Source of the DNA: Plutella xylostella
Lineage: Eukaryota > Arthropoda > Insecta > Lepidoptera > Plutellidae
Reading direction: 5' to 3'
Length of the DNA: 64,000 bases
Assembly (NCBI RefSeq): GCF_932276165.1
Contig: NC_064010.1
Span: 1,302,001-1,366,000, forward strand
Part shown: positions 10,379 through 21,655 of the stretch, piece after piece
Position numbering within the stretch: the stretch's first letter is position 1
How the letters are laid out: every line of letters begins with the position of its first letter
Translations under genes and position numbers: made by a program
The notes under the pieces: generated by a model
Told to the model about the DNA's origin: nothing
Database searches by the model: none
Seen by the model: the letters and a program-made list of their open reading frames with translations, nothing else

Positions 10379-10599
10379 GATTGTGCTGAGGTACGGTAGC
10401 AGGCAGCCTTATAATTCTACCATTCCACCGCTCCTGCATTGCGATTGTGTAAAGCTAATTGTCAAAATTCAATTCTGAATCCGGAGTGAGTTTTCAAATT
10501 GGCATTCTATAATTTCCGTAGACACATCGAATTTCGAGATTTTGACAAATAATGCATGAGATGACATAACTGTTCGAACGTGAAGTGAAAGGAGAAGGG

Positions 10600-10720
10600 A
10601 TTCAAAAAATTCAAAAAAATTCAAAATAGTTTATTGTCATAAACACATTACATTCAAAAGTGGCAAGGGCCCTTGTACTAGGCGGTAGCCTGTCTAGGGA
10701 GAATGAAGATCGAAGTGGGA
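10600..10720 (-). repeat. LINE 3' tail fragment, type 3
   Basis: AAATTCAAAAAAATTCAAAA tail, then TTTATTGTCATAAACACATT and CAAGGGCCCTTGTACTAGG. The sense copy is at 61945-62070. Confidence 0.6.
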
Positions 10721-10902
10721 TGCGAAGTGAAGTCTGATTTTAAAGAATCGCAAAACTGCGCCCGCTCCCGCTCCCGCTGACACTATGTCAGCACGCTGAC
10801 AGTCGCAGCAATAAATACTCCACACACAGCCACGAGGCGAGCACCGAACAAAGAGCCAGTGCACTTCGGGGGCGATGGGTTAAGGGCGGCCGCAGAGGCG
10901 CG
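10721..10902. other. GC-richer unassigned stretch
   Basis: Contains CCCGCTCCCGCTCCCGCTGA and an imperfect inverted pair CTGACACTATGTCAG. No gene signal. Confidence 0.4.
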
Positions 10903-11040
10903 ATATTAGAATAGAATAGAATACTCTTTATTTTGCACCATTAAAGAAAACTTTACAGTATCACAACTTATATTATAAAAAGGTACAAAAAAGGCGGTCC
11001 TAAAAAATCCTATTATTTTTAACCTACATCTAAAAAAGAA
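10903..11040 (-). repeat. LINE 3' tail fragment, type 1
   Basis: TAGAATAGAATAGAATACTC, then TTTATTTTGCACCATTAAAG and AAAAGGCGGTCC. Confidence 0.6.
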
Positions 11041-11105
11041 GTATCGGCTCAGCTCGTCTATATGTTTGTTTTAATGAGCTACTCGATCGCGAGTATATGA
11101 CATAC

Positions 11106-11186
11106 ATAACACTGGTGAAAAGTGGGTGCAGCAATGCAAGTCTGCCTACCCCGCAAGGGAGTACATTAGTACAAGGTGTGAATGTT
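11106..11186 (+). repeat. Headless SINE-A body fragment
   Basis: GGTGAAAAGTGGGTGCAGCA, CTGCCTACCCCGCAAGGGAG and AGTACAAGGTGTGAATG match only the last third of SINE-A. Confidence 0.7.
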
Positions 11187-11814
11187 TATTTATTAATATT
11201 GCGAATATTATTTATCTACACTACTGTATTGGTTTAGTTGTAAGAGAAGCGTAGTTATGGTTTTAATGAATAAATAAATATTCTATTCTACTCGATCGCC
11301 GGTGCGCCGCCGCCCTAACATCCACCATGAAGACATTCCTAGTCGAGGAATGCACCGTCCGTCTGTTTGTTTTAACATTTGTAAATCAATAACGTAGTAA
11401 TTTATGACATGTTACTTTATGGGAAAAAGGTTGGTCACTCCTGCGTTTGGGAGCGTGAGTAGGACATGAGTTTGGGACAGTTTCGGTTGAGTGGGTTTGT
11501 TTTTTTGTTGTTGTTTGCTTCTGATTAACGTGTTTATACTGACTCAAACAAAAGTTGCTTAGAATGACGAGTTATATCACCGGCTTGACGTTAACTTACG
11601 GACAATTTAAAAACCTACCTTGATCACAAATATCACAATGAACAATGATAATGGACTATAATAAAATTTAACTAGTCACCTATAAAATATAGATAAATGT
11701 ATACATTAACCAACAGACAGGGTCACAACATAATTATTATTTATTAATTTGTAAAAAATTGTATAATAGGTTTTTGTTTGCAAGTGTACATTTTGCGATA
11801 GGTACTTTATGCTC
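11187..11814. other. Non-coding stretch
   Basis: No ORF and no clear repeat. CATCCACCATGAAGACATTC at about 11320 gives only a very short frame. Confidence 0.5.
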
Positions 11815-11960
11815 CTGAACGACTGCAAGATATCGCGTTTGGGCGATAAGTCCGCCCTTGTATACTATTATGTTATGAACTTTTATGTGCCTTGTTTCAT
11901 TGTTTTAATGTATGTGTATGTATGCTATTGTATACAATAAAGGGTTCAAATAAATATAAA
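11815..11960 (+). repeat. LINE 3' tail fragment, type 1
   Basis: GCGATAAGTCCGCCCTTGTA ... ATACAATAAAGGGTTCAAAT. Confidence 0.6.
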
Positions 11961-12004
11961 CGTATACATGATATCTCATATGATTTATATGAATATTTAC
12001 ATTT

Positions 12005-12135
12005 TTAAATAAATACCTACCCAGGATTGCATGGAAGAGATCGTTCATAGCGATAAGGCCACCTATTAAATTTTGTTTTAGTTATAAAACTGAATGTTAT
12101 AATAAGTATGTTTATGTAAATATAAATAAACTAAT
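12005..12135 (+). repeat. LINE 3' tail fragment, type 1
   Basis: GGAAGAGATCGTTCATAGCG with ATAAGGCCACC, ending ATATAAATAAACTAATAAC. Confidence 0.55.
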
Positions 12136-12460
12136 AACTAATATACTATTATAGAGCCAATCTATGGTGACAAATTCTAATCTAGAATACAAATTATCGT
12201 ATAACCCCTCATTTTACGCAATTGGCTGGCTAGACTCAAAATTGTTCAACAGAAGTATGTACATTAGTATTACTTTTTCTTACGGCGAATGTTATTATAA
12301 CCAGTGTGATTGAACTGACAAGTGGATCTGATCTTGACTGTACCTTAGGCAACGAAAATAACCAGTATATAGAGTGCTACTCTATCAGAGTACAGTAGGA
12401 AACAAAAGTGGTTCCTATTTTTATTGCAGAATAAATAATATCTATATTATTGGTTTATAG
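12136..12460. other. Non-coding stretch
   Basis: AT-rich; nothing recognised. Confidence 0.5.
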
Positions 12461-12548
12461 TTACACTGGAAAAAAGTGGGTGCAGCAGTGCACCTCTGCC
12501 TACCCCGCAAGGGAGTACATTAGTACAAGGTGTGGGTGTTTGTTTTGT
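12461..12548 (+). repeat. Headless SINE-A body fragment
   Basis: AAAAGTGGGTGCAGCAGTGC, CTCTGCCTACCCCGCAAGGG, GTACAAGGTGTGGGTG, then poly-T. Confidence 0.7.
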
Positions 12549-12609
12549 TTTTTTTTGTTTATAGTTGAATAATTTAATGTATAATTTACCATGCAAGTGT
12601 GTTTAACTG

Positions 12610-12748
12610 CCGGTTTCTATAACTCTATCTATCTATAACTAGTAGTTACTTTCATACGATTTTGACATAATGAAAAGTAACAATCTGTCAAAATCGTATG
12701 AAAGTAACTACCAGTTATAGATAGATAGAGTTATAGAAACTGGCAGTA
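12610..12748. mobile_element. Foldback MITE (ACTATCTATCTATAACT family)
   Basis: The left arm GCCGGTTTCTATAACTCTAT...ATACGATTTTGACA is inverted nearly perfectly in TGTCAAAATCGTATGAAAGT...AGAAACTGGC. Arms are about 60 bp. Related copies are at 28430 (partial) and 38280 (interrupted). Confidence 0.9.
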
Positions 12749-12860
12749 AATGTATCATTAATTTTTTCATTATCAAAATCATTAATTAATTAAAATATCT
12801 TATATTAATTACCGTTTGCGATTTGTTAGTGTATGTATTTTAATCAGAAGAATATTACTA

Positions 12861-12999
12861 TACAGGGTGTTGCAAAAAGGGTATGCTAAGCCGAGGAGTA
12901 AGGAGGAATTTCCAAAACTCGTAGAACAAAAGTTGTTCAGAATGACCCCCTGAGTCACCCCATATTCAGCTTAGCATACCCTTTTTGAGACACTCTGTA
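12861..12999. mobile_element. TA-flanked MITE (CAGGGTGTTGC family), uninterrupted
   Basis: Begins TACAGGGTGTTGCAAAAAGG and ends GAGACACTCTGTA. The inside (GTAGAACAAAAGTTGTTCAG, CCCCCTGAGTCACC) serves as the empty reference for the nested copy at 48218. Confidence 0.85.
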
Positions 13000-14035
13000 T
13001 AAGTACTTTGCTTTTGTGGACCCTGATTTCGAAATGGCATCGTATCATTTATTTAGTTCACACAAAACACGCAAATAAACAAAAAGCTGGGCAACACTCA
13101 ATCATAATCAAAGTCTTTTTCGATCATAATTAGCTTTTGAATCGTTCGTCATTGTGCTGTACTGAACTGAATCATTCAAAACTGTCCCGGCCGGGCACCG
13201 AACCTGACACCTCGCAAACGCCGCCTCGTATTAAGCTAAGGCATTTTAATTAAACTTTCCATACAATGCTGGTCATTTCGCGAAACGCACCTGTGTGCAG
13301 TCTATGCGCAACATTTTTTAATTTTAAACGTACACAAGTAGGTATCTGTCTCTTTCTTTAGACACGGTATTAGTAAAGAGAAAAAGAGATGGGTATACGA
13401 TTTTTGGATGCCGAAATTTTCAAAATAAATTAATGTTGCGAGCATCAGGAGTTTTCATCAATCATTATTTTGAATACACGTCATTGGGGCGCGAATTTTT
13501 TCATTATTTTCGGGTCCTTCGAGTTCAGGCTTGTTACACACACTGTGCTGCGGTTAATTAGACTTTTCAGTGTTTTTGATAAATATCTACCTAAATCGGT
13601 TTTATGGGAACAAAGGATCTCATCTGATGTATAAGTAGATAGTAAGAATAATATATATAAAAGAAACGGTTAAAAAAATATTTTTTTAAATATTTTATTA
13701 TAACCTCTCTTAAGACTTGTGGGCTTTACCTAAGTGTGGTAGATAGAGGTGAATTATAGTACCTTATTTCCTCCGGTGATTAAACCTTAACTCAGATAAA
13801 CAGAGTTTACTAGCACATAATGTTTTTTTGTTGTTAAAGATACTAACTATTTACACATAGTAAGTAATTATGTTGCATTATCTCTTATCTTGTCACACAT
13901 TACCCCTTTCTTTATATTTATACTATCGATTTCCTATCAATGTGGTTGTCTGGTTTATTTAGTTATATTATAAGTAGTTAGGTGTGGGTACACCGCCCTT
14001 AAATTTTCTTTACTTTCTTTTTCTTTATGTTTAAG
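13000..14035. other. Non-coding stretch
   Basis: No sizeable ORF. No recognised repeat family; moderately AT-rich and may be single-copy. Confidence 0.5.
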
Positions 14036-14500
14036 GTTACTAAGAGATCGCTTTTAGCGATAAGGTCGCCATTGTTAATTGTTTCTAGTTTATAAGTATT
14101 CTATTCTATTCTATTCTCTGTGGGGGTGTAAGTACCTGCACCTGGCTCTCTCGAATGGAACCTTTGTGCATATCCCCAAGGTCTAAACTGCCTTCCTAAG
14201 CTTGGACCATTTCCACACCACGCTGGTCCACTGCGGGTTGGTGGGTTCACATATCTAGATGTGCTAGATCTAGATATGCAGGTTTCCTCACGATGTTTTC
14301 CTTCACCGTAAGAGCGATGGTATACATTGTACTTAAGTTAAAAGAACTCATTGGTACATGTCAGCGCCGGGATCGAACCCGCATCTCTGGCGTGAGAAGC
14401 GGGCGCTTACCCGACTGAGCTACCACCGCTCGCTTATAAGTATTGTCTGTATGTTTTAATATTTGTGGTGACCAATAAAGTTATACCTATTCTATTCTAT
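14036..14500 (+). repeat. LINE 3' tail, type 1, split by SINE-C
   Basis: TAAGAGATCGCTTTTAGCGA and TAAGGTCGCCATTG lie before the SINE. ATATTTGTGGTGACCAATAA and AGTTATACC(TATTC)n lie after it. The tail runs on across the insertion. Confidence 0.75.
14101..14433 (-). mobile_element. SINE-C, tRNA-derived, with 11-bp target-site duplication
   Basis: Flanked by TTATAAGTATT at 14090-14100 and 14434-14444. On the minus strand: head GGTGGTAGCTCAGTCGGGTA with B box GGTTCGATCCC, a body including CCATCGCTCTTACGGTGAAG and GTGGACCAGCGTGG, and an (AGAAT)n tail. Other copies: 49049 and 63172. Confidence 0.9.
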
Positions 14501-15001
14501 GTATTTTTTGGTTAAAGATACTAACTAGCTGACTAGACTAGATACTGACTACTGAATCAGCTGACTGTACCTTATGTCGTTATGAATTTATTTGTATACC
14601 TACCTAATAATAAGTTCTTTTTTCTATTCATTGTAATCTAGAGGAATGACAAGTGGTCGTACAAACTGTAAAAAGTTTCAGTATCAGTGAGGTTAAGCGA
14701 AAAATATATTGTAAACTTTTGTAATTAAATAAATAAATAAATGAATAAATAAAACTAACTAGTTTGGCACCCTGACTGCAACATGTAATTACCGTCAAAG
14801 AATGTGAGTCGTGACATAACTTCAATTTGTTCACATTGACGAGGATTAATTAGATTTTATGCTTCCAATTTGACGTTATTTTTAGAAATAAAATTCGAAT
14901 CGATAATGTTAAAAATTGGATGAAAAAAAACTAAATGTGAATACCTAAGGGGTGTTTTACGTTTGACACATTTGGTTTTTTATCATTATAGTTATAGGGA
15001 A
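14501..15001. other. Non-coding stretch
   Basis: AT-rich with an (AAAT)n run near 14730; no gene. Confidence 0.5.
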
Positions 15002-15263
<262 letters not shown>

Positions 15264-15350
15264 TTAGGATTAGGATTAAAAACAAACGAATAGGTACATT
15301 TTTATCGTGCTTGCACGGATGATGCTGCAATAAGGGTATAAAGACTAACC

Positions 15351-15478
15351 CCCTTATTCATAAAAAAGTTAGTGGACGTTTTAGCTATAGAACTGTTTTG
15401 TTCCTCTCTGTCAAGAACAAATCGTTCTCTGTCAGAGAGTGACAGAACATTCAGTTCAATAGCTAAAGCGTCCAGTTT
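15351..15478. mobile_element. Foldback MITE (CCCCCTTATTCAT family), one end eroded
   Basis: CCCCCTTATTCATAAAAAAG and GTGGACGTTTTAGCTATAGA pair with TTCAATAGCTAAAGCGTCCA. A complete copy is at 32686; a half copy is at about 34646. Confidence 0.7.
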
Positions 15479-15533
15479 TGCAACATCGCAAAATCAGTTA
15501 AACCTTTCCGATTAATGGGCAAATTTATATAGT

Positions 15534-15740
15534 ATAGCTGTTCCCGCGCGCTTCGCTTCACCTTAAAAAGTTTTCCCGTGGGAATTCCGGGATAAAAAGT
15601 AGCCTATGTTCTTTCCCAGGGTCTAGACCATATGTAAGTATACTAAATTTCATTCAAATCCGTTCAGTAGTTTGGGCGTGAAAGAGTAACAGACAGACAG
15701 ACAGACACAGTTACTTTCGCATTTATAATATTAGTTAGGA
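15534..15740 (-). mobile_element. Lep1-like Helitron-like element
   Basis: TAGCTGTTCCCGCGCGCTTC ... TTACTTTCGCATTTATAATA with TTAGTTAGGA. The 3' CTAG is degraded to ATAG. Confidence 0.85.
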
Positions 15741-15839
15741 TTAGGATGAAAATAAAAATTCTGTAAGTCCGTATTTTAGATAATATAAAAATAGCAGACA
15801 CGTATTCCCTTTTCAATTAAATCTCTCTAAACTTAGATA

Positions 15840-15996
15840 GGAAGATCTGAACGTAGAAAAACCCACTGGCTACAGAACCTCGCCGAATGGTTCAATATGT
15901 CCACCATAGAGCTATTCTAAGCTGCGACTTCCCGGGCCCAAGTGGCCATAATGATAGCCGACCTACGATAGTAGATGGCACCTGAAGAAGAAGAAG
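15840..15996 (+). pseudogene. 5'-truncated LINE end with 11-bp target-site duplication
   Basis: Flanked by AAACTTAGATA at 15829-15839 and 15997-16007. Translation shows the C-terminal end of a retrotransposon polyprotein (WLQNLAEWFNMS..., then RAQVAIMIADLR), broken by stops, followed by a (GAA)n tail. It differs from the RTE ends elsewhere in the window. Non-functional. Confidence 0.75.
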
Positions 15997-16007
15997 AAAC
16001 TTAGATA

Positions 16008-16327
16008 AATTGCATTAATAGTGTTTTTGTAGTGGGGGCCAGTGACCTAGGTCCTTTAATGTAATGTTCAAACATTCTGTCCATTCTTTGTATTTTTATT
16101 TTATAATATTTGTACAATAATGGGTTAAATTACATATAGTATACCAAAACAAAAATTTGGAAACAGAACTATTTTACGAATGATCGGAGAACTTACATTT
16201 ATAACACAACCCGTTGAATTCTTTTGTATGAAAAATACGTTTCCACTGTCCACAGACTGCAAAAAATATGGTGAAATAAACGGTTAAAAAAATTGTATAT
16301 CTGAAAAAGGGATATTATGTTATGTTA
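16008..16327. other. Non-coding stretch
   Basis: AT-rich; no feature recognised. Confidence 0.5.
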
Positions 16328-17469
16328 TTGGGTGAATTTCCCGCGGCCAAAATTTGCGTGGCATCAATGAAATCGGTACTAAAAAACAAAGTTCTAATTT
16401 TCTAATATTTTTTTCCGGTTATGTGGAATAGTAATCTATATGAAGCACTAAATATTTTATCAATAGGATTAATGGATACTTTACAAAAAAATATTAAACC
16501 TCCAAATCTTTCATTGCCGTGTTTGTCCCCAGGTCATCTCGTTTTGTATTATTCTTCACTGATGAAAAAATATTGAGTGTTTAGATTTAAACTTAGTTTC
16601 ATTTGATACATTAATAGTTAAAGTATTGTTACGAAATACATTTATTCAAATAAATAAAGAATATAACGAACGGTAAGTGAAAATTCATGTGTCCCAGAAC
16701 TACATTTCATCGCCGTGACCTAAACATGATCAAGGATATTGTTTTATCTATGAACTTGGGTCCCCCCCTCGGTGCGCTAATCGTTTTTTACAAGTGTTGC
16801 CTAACTACTCGACGTGGAAAGAGGTACACAGGTGTCCACGTTTTCGCGCTATAGTGAAAATTATATTTGTTTTTGGTCACTGGACATTTTTTCTTTCATC
16901 GCCGTGGATAGATATAACTTCTATAAAATTAAGTTTGTCTTCTTGAGTAAGCATTCAAAAGAAAGCATTTTGAAAATATTCATCTTATAAAGTGTTTGTT
17001 TCTTCGAATAGTAAAAACATTTTTTGTTATTTATATTTAATGGCTTGATTTTCATCGCCATGCTTTCATTTCCGTGGTTTCCGTGGCCAAAATTTGCTAT
17101 GGCAATGAAAAAAAAGTCACGGCAATGAAAAAAATTTCATCGCCATGTCTTGTAAAATAATATGTATTCATTGCCGTGGCCTGGTTATTCATTTCCGTGG
17201 CCAGGTTATTCATTTCCGTGGCCAGGTTATTCATTTCCGTGACATATGTTTTCATCGCCATGGTGTGTACGATTAGGCAAATAAAAATATATTTACCATC
17301 TTTTGTAATACAGTTAATAATACCGATCACTGAAATTACCTACAGGACTTGTCAAATTACCTTTTTTTGCAGTTCGATAAAACGGGCGCGTATCGCAATG
17401 TATAAAAACTAAATGTATAATTTATCATTAATAACAATCACAAAATAAGTATTATTATCGTCACAGGAC

Positions 17470-17608
17470 TAAGGTTACCGACATAGCTGTCAAAATGTGC
17501 AAGCTTAGGCAGGTAGCCGGTAGTAGCTGGATTAGGAAGGCTGAGGACCGAGTGTTGTGGCGCTCCTTGGGAGAGACATATGTCCAGCAGTGGATGATTA
17601 TAGGCTGA
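17470..17608 (+). pseudogene. RTE-type LINE C-terminal fragment, internally deleted
   Basis: An open frame of about 46 codons ends in SLGETYVQQWMIIG, stop, then GATGATGAT. Compared with the copy at 26443 it jumps from DIA.K straight to RQVAGSSW, so a middle stretch is missing. Confidence 0.75.
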
Positions 17609-17717
17609 TGATGATAAAATACATTTCATATTATTATATCAATTAAAATATACTTTCATTTAGCATAGAGCTCATAAAATATTCTATCATATCACGTAAT
17701 CTGTGTAAAATCCATCA

Positions 17718-17896
17718 ACATCCACAACACCATCAAAACCCCTAGCACCAAAACCTTAAGATAGGTGCGATAACAAGGAAAGCGAGGAGGAGCGGTTAAG
17801 TGCACATGCTGCGCCCCACTTCGCTGTTGACGAACATGTGCACCTAACTGCACCTATCTTTAGGTTTTCGTGCTTTTGGTGGTTTGTTCGGTGATT
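17718..17896. mobile_element. Foldback MITE
   Basis: The left arm CACCAAAACCTTAAGATAGG pairs imperfectly with CCTATCTTTAGGTTTTCGTG. The inner pair GTTAAGTGCACATG/CATGTGCACCTAAC extends the hairpin. Confidence 0.7.
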
Positions 17897-17969
17897 TGTA
17901 ATTCAGCACAGATCATGTCACATCATAATATATTTTAAAATTAACAGTTCGTATACTGTATAATATTAT

Positions 17970-18248
17970 CATCATCATCATCATCATCATCATCTCAGCC
18001 ATAGGACGTCCACTGCTGAACATAGGCCTCCCCCAATGATTTCCACCTTGTCCGATCGGAGGCGGCCCGCATCCAGTGCTTTCCCGCGGCCGGTACGTGG
18101 TCTCCACTTGAGGACTCTTCTGCTCCACTGACCATCAGTCCTTCGAGCAATGTGTCCGGCCCACTGCCATTTCTGCCATTTGACTCGATAGGCCATGTCG
18201 GTTACTTTGGTTCTTCTACGGATCTCTTCTTTCTGATGACATATATAT
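17970..18248 (-). pseudogene. RTE-type LINE C-terminal fragment with 13-bp target-site duplication
   Basis: Flanked by TGTATAATATTAT at 17957-17969 and 18249-18261. On the minus strand the protein reads KWQKWQWAGHIARRTDGQWS and WRPRTGRGKALDAG, then a frameshift and a (GAT)n tail. This is the basic C-terminal end of an RTE-clade polyprotein. Dead on arrival and later frameshifted. Confidence 0.85.
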
Positions 18249-18999
18249 TGTATAATATTATACTTTATGAAAATATAGATGTTATACTAGGTAAGGTTAA
18301 TTATATGTTGTGAACGATATTAATGTGAAATTAAACATTTCGTTTTTATAAGTTGCAATACGAACCTCATAATACTACTTAAAGAATTCCATACTACATT
18401 CTTTATTATTTTATACATACTGTCGTTCTTTCTTTCGTTTCAATATCTATCCAAATATTTCTACCATACATAATCTGTCTAAGTTTGCGTTTCCCTCACA
18501 GTTTTTTTTTTTATTGTAGTGGATTGATTCTTTCATATCCATAGCACAGTTCTTTCATTGCCGTGGGCGTTAGTTTCATTGCCGTGGATGTTTTTTTCAT
18601 TGCCGTGGACGCTTATTTCATTTCCGTGAACGCATGTGTCATCGCCGTGGCACGAAATTTTTGATCATCTGTATCTCGTTAAGTTTTTAACTTATCTGAT
18701 AGCCATTAAGTAAGAACACTAACATTAACAAAAACTTTAATAAAAGCGCTTTTTCAATATAAAAAACCTAAAGATAAAAAAGTCCACGGAAATGAAGATT
18801 TTTTAGGACTTGTTGAAATCCACCCTATTATGTTTACGAATATCTTCGAGTATAATATAAACTAGATTCTACGCCTACGTCAGTAAAAACGAAATAGTTC
18901 AGTGCAAAAGTTTCGGCAATATTTTTTTTTCTTTCTTTCTTTTCTTTCTTTTTTCAGTTTTCATGCATATCTATTTATTTATAAACACTTTATTGTGTA

Positions 19000-19115
19000 C
19001 TAAAATAAACAGTTATAAAAAATGGACTTAAAAGTAGTGTATACAAAGGCGGGATTATTGCCAAGAAGCAGTTTCTACCAACCAGCAACCCTTGTTTGGT
19101 TGAAAATTTAATACA
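19000..19115 (-). repeat. LINE 3' tail fragment, type 1
   Basis: TTTATTGTGTACTAAAATAA, ATACAAAGGCGGGATTATTG and CCAAGAAGCAG. Confidence 0.6.
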
Positions 19116-19484
19116 ACAAAAACCTATACTTAAGTTAATTTAAACATAAAACAATGTGGTAAGTACCTAAACTAAAAATTATCAAAGATAATAAAAACGA
19201 AAACAATGATTAAAACTAACTACCTATTTAACTTAAATAAATAATAATAATATATCACATTAGACTAGCTGTGATGTTTAATAATTTAGATTGATAACAC
19301 TTTCTTACCCAACTGTACTCGTTCATTTCACCACTCTACATCACAAAATCACTTGAGAGTCATCGGAGAAATTCATTTTTTAAATAAACACAACGTAATC
19401 GTGCTGTGTGACATATATTTTATTCAATTCTTATAAAAAAACATGGCTGACTGACTCAAATAAATTTCTACCACGTATCAAATA
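19116..19484. other. AT-rich non-coding stretch
   Basis: No gene or repeat recognised. Confidence 0.5.
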
Positions 19485-19640
19485 AGTAGTAGTATAACTT
19501 TATTGTACATAAAACACTTAAAATAATATTTAAGACTTAAAATCTATAATACAACAAGGGCGGACTTATCGCTGAAAGCGATCTCTTTCAGGCAACCCTA
19601 CGAGCTAAGAGAGACAATTTTGAATATAAATGGGGAAGTT
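19485..19640 (-). repeat. LINE 3' tail fragment, type 1
   Basis: TATAACTTTATTGTACATAA, CAAGGGCGGACTTATCGCTG and AAAGCGATCTCTTTCAGG. Confidence 0.65.
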
Positions 19641-20414
19641 GTACAAAAATATAGACACTAAAGAGAAAGGAAATTAATACCTACTTATTTTACTAATAAA
19701 TACTTACAAAAATAATTAAGATTAATCAAATGGCCCACCATCCCATACTAAACATGTTATGAGTTGCATAATGCATAACTTCTCAAATGAAATCAAAAGA
19801 TGACATAAAATAATTACCAAGTATACATAATTTGTTTACGCCTATGACAATATTAAAATAATATCTAAGTACTTCATCGTATATTTATACGACCATTAAT
19901 TTAATAAAAACATATTAATAGTTCATAATGACATCCGAAAAATACTGTTACAAAAAACTAATTAATGATTATTAATGCAATGAAAATAGCGCAAAGGCTC
20001 TTAAAAAAACACGCATTGTCCTCTTAATAAAGCCTTAAGTACGTAAGTACAGCGTAAAAGAAAAAAAACCTACACCGTTTTTAATTAAATAAATAACCTC
20101 CAGTAAAAAACGCTAACAGCACAATAAGAAAACAAATCATTATTGTGAACTAGGCGTACAGATAGGCATAATTTTATGACAAACAGTATCAATGAATCAG
20201 CTCTTAGCCGCCGGAGCATAACTCACAGGACACGCTATAAATGATCTATAGATCATATAGATCCTCCATGGATCGTTCAAAGAAATCATCGGAAAAAAGT
20301 CCACCGCGACGGAGACCATAATGCATACCATTATACCTGTCTCGCTCTCATATAGCTTGTAAGTAAGAGTGAGGGAGATAGCGAAAAGTCTTATTCAACT
20401 TGTAAGCTTATAGT
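19641..20414. other. Non-coding stretch, possible upstream control region
   Basis: No repeats recognised. It directly precedes the leader-exon candidate at 20415 and contains short palindromic pieces (ATGATCTATAGATCAT, ATCCTCCATGGAT). Confidence 0.35.
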
Positions 20415-20688
20415 TCGATCAGTCTTTGGCTGTTCGCCCAAACGAATAGACGTATTTTTTTTTTAAATAATTTTGTCACAAAAAATTTGTTGCATAATTT
20501 TTTGGACTAGTTTTTGTGAAGTTATCAATCGACTTTTGTTTTGAAACATTATCGCAAGAAGGAAGTGTTGAAAATTTTACAGATTTTTCAAGAAAAATAC
20601 TGTTTTTCGCTGTTAAGTGATTGTGGAAGTGAATTTTGACAGTGGGTGTTCGTTGGGACTTTTGTGATCACTTGGAATGCCCTAAAAG
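20415..20688 (+). other. Candidate non-coding leader exon
   Basis: Begins at an initiator-like GATCAGTCTTTGG (about 20416-20428). It continues as repeat-free sequence rich in TTTTG/GAAG, and ends AAAAG before GTTTGTTA, a possible splice donor. It could be the distal 5' exon of the fj locus 23 kb downstream or of an unseen gene. No reading frame of note. Confidence 0.3.
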
Positions 20689-21172
20689 GTTTGTTATTTT
20701 TTTTAACTAGGTTATAACACATTATACTTTTCACAAGCTATCATTTAAGATAGTTTTAACCTAAAACCGGCAAGATGATCACAAAACTTTACTATGATAA
20801 TATAGGTATACTACTTTACCAATGTTTACATAAATATATTATGTATATTTTAAAATTTTGCTCTATTTAGGTAGGTATACATGAAACGCGAAATTAGTAA
20901 TGTTTAACATTTTTAATGCGGTTATTGTAAGAATAAACACAGTGAATAAAACTTAAAAAAAGTTGTATTAAATAGTACGCACCAAATAAGAAGCTATGTT
21001 ACTTACTTCTCGTATCAAAATTTAAGATGTAATCCCAAGGATACATCAATACAAGTTAAGTTCGTATATCGTTAATGTATACATATATACATTAATTTAG
21101 GCACTATTGAGACTTGGTATTTTTTCGCCTAATACTTGTCTATTTACCTTCCTTTTGACTTTTAATAATAAG
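20689..21172. other. AT-rich non-coding stretch
   Basis: No ORF or repeat recognised. Confidence 0.5.
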
Positions 21173-21385
21173 TACACTCACGGGCAAACAGTACCACTCA
21201 CAAAATTTCGACAATAAGTGAAATTTTAACAAAATGTTTACGATTTTAAATGGTAAAATTCTGGTGCGTTTTTAATAAATTATACATAGTTAAATATTGC
21301 AGATGGCGTCATTAAGCTAGTCTTTTCCACTTTGGAGTAAATAAGTGCTTTTATCGCTGGAGTTGTTTCATTGCCCGTGAGTGTA
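21173..21385. mobile_element. MITE (TACACTCACGGGCAA family)
   Basis: TACACTCACGGGCAAACAGT at the left, inverted in TTGCCCGTGAGTGTA at the right. The inside has GATGGCGTCATTAAGCTAG. Sister copies: 22025, 40001, 46057, 52358; partial at 7300 and 25640. Confidence 0.85.
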
Positions 21386-21594
21386 ATAAATGTTAATATT
21401 TGAAAACCCATCGCGTGAAAAGTGAGCCGAACAAACAAATAGTTTGACTAGATCATGATTTTCTGCAGTTAAATCTAGATTAAATTCCGGTTATTTCATC
21501 TCTAACAGATGGTTTAACCTCTGAACTTTAAACATAAATAGGTTTACCTATCATGGAACAGTTGTTTTTCTTTTAAAACGGCAATTGACACTTT

Positions 21595-21655
21595 TTTAAC
21601 CGACTTCGAAAAAAGGAGGAGGTTCACAATTCGTCTGTATAATGTATACATGTTT
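21595..21655 (+). repeat. GGAGGAGGTTC dispersed repeat, left part
   Basis: TTAACCGACTTCGAAAAAAG then GAGGAGGTTCACAATTCGTC. Confidence 0.65.

Larger units (their letters stand above)
16328..18827. mobile_element. 2.5-kb transposon-like unit with arrays of TTTCATYGCCGTGG
   Basis: Inverted ends TTGGGTGAATTTC (16328-16340) and, inverted, TAGGGTGGATTTC (18815-18827) match at 11 of 13. TTA lies outside both ends (16325-16327 and 18828-18830), as in PIF/Harbinger transposons. About 20 copies of TTTCAT(T/C)(G/T)CC(G/A)TGG are spread inside both ends, mostly one way and some inverted (about 17100, 17117 and 18784). Near 17165-17240 they form a 21-bp tandem (GGTTATTCATTTCCGTGGCC). No transposase remains. 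Two RTE pieces and a foldback MITE are inserted. Class assignment is inference. Confidence 0.55.

Noticed and set aside
17176..17412. 78-residue frame with WLFISVARLFISVA repeats
   Set aside because: It is the translated 21-bp tandem of the TTTCATTTCCGTGG motif, not a membrane protein.
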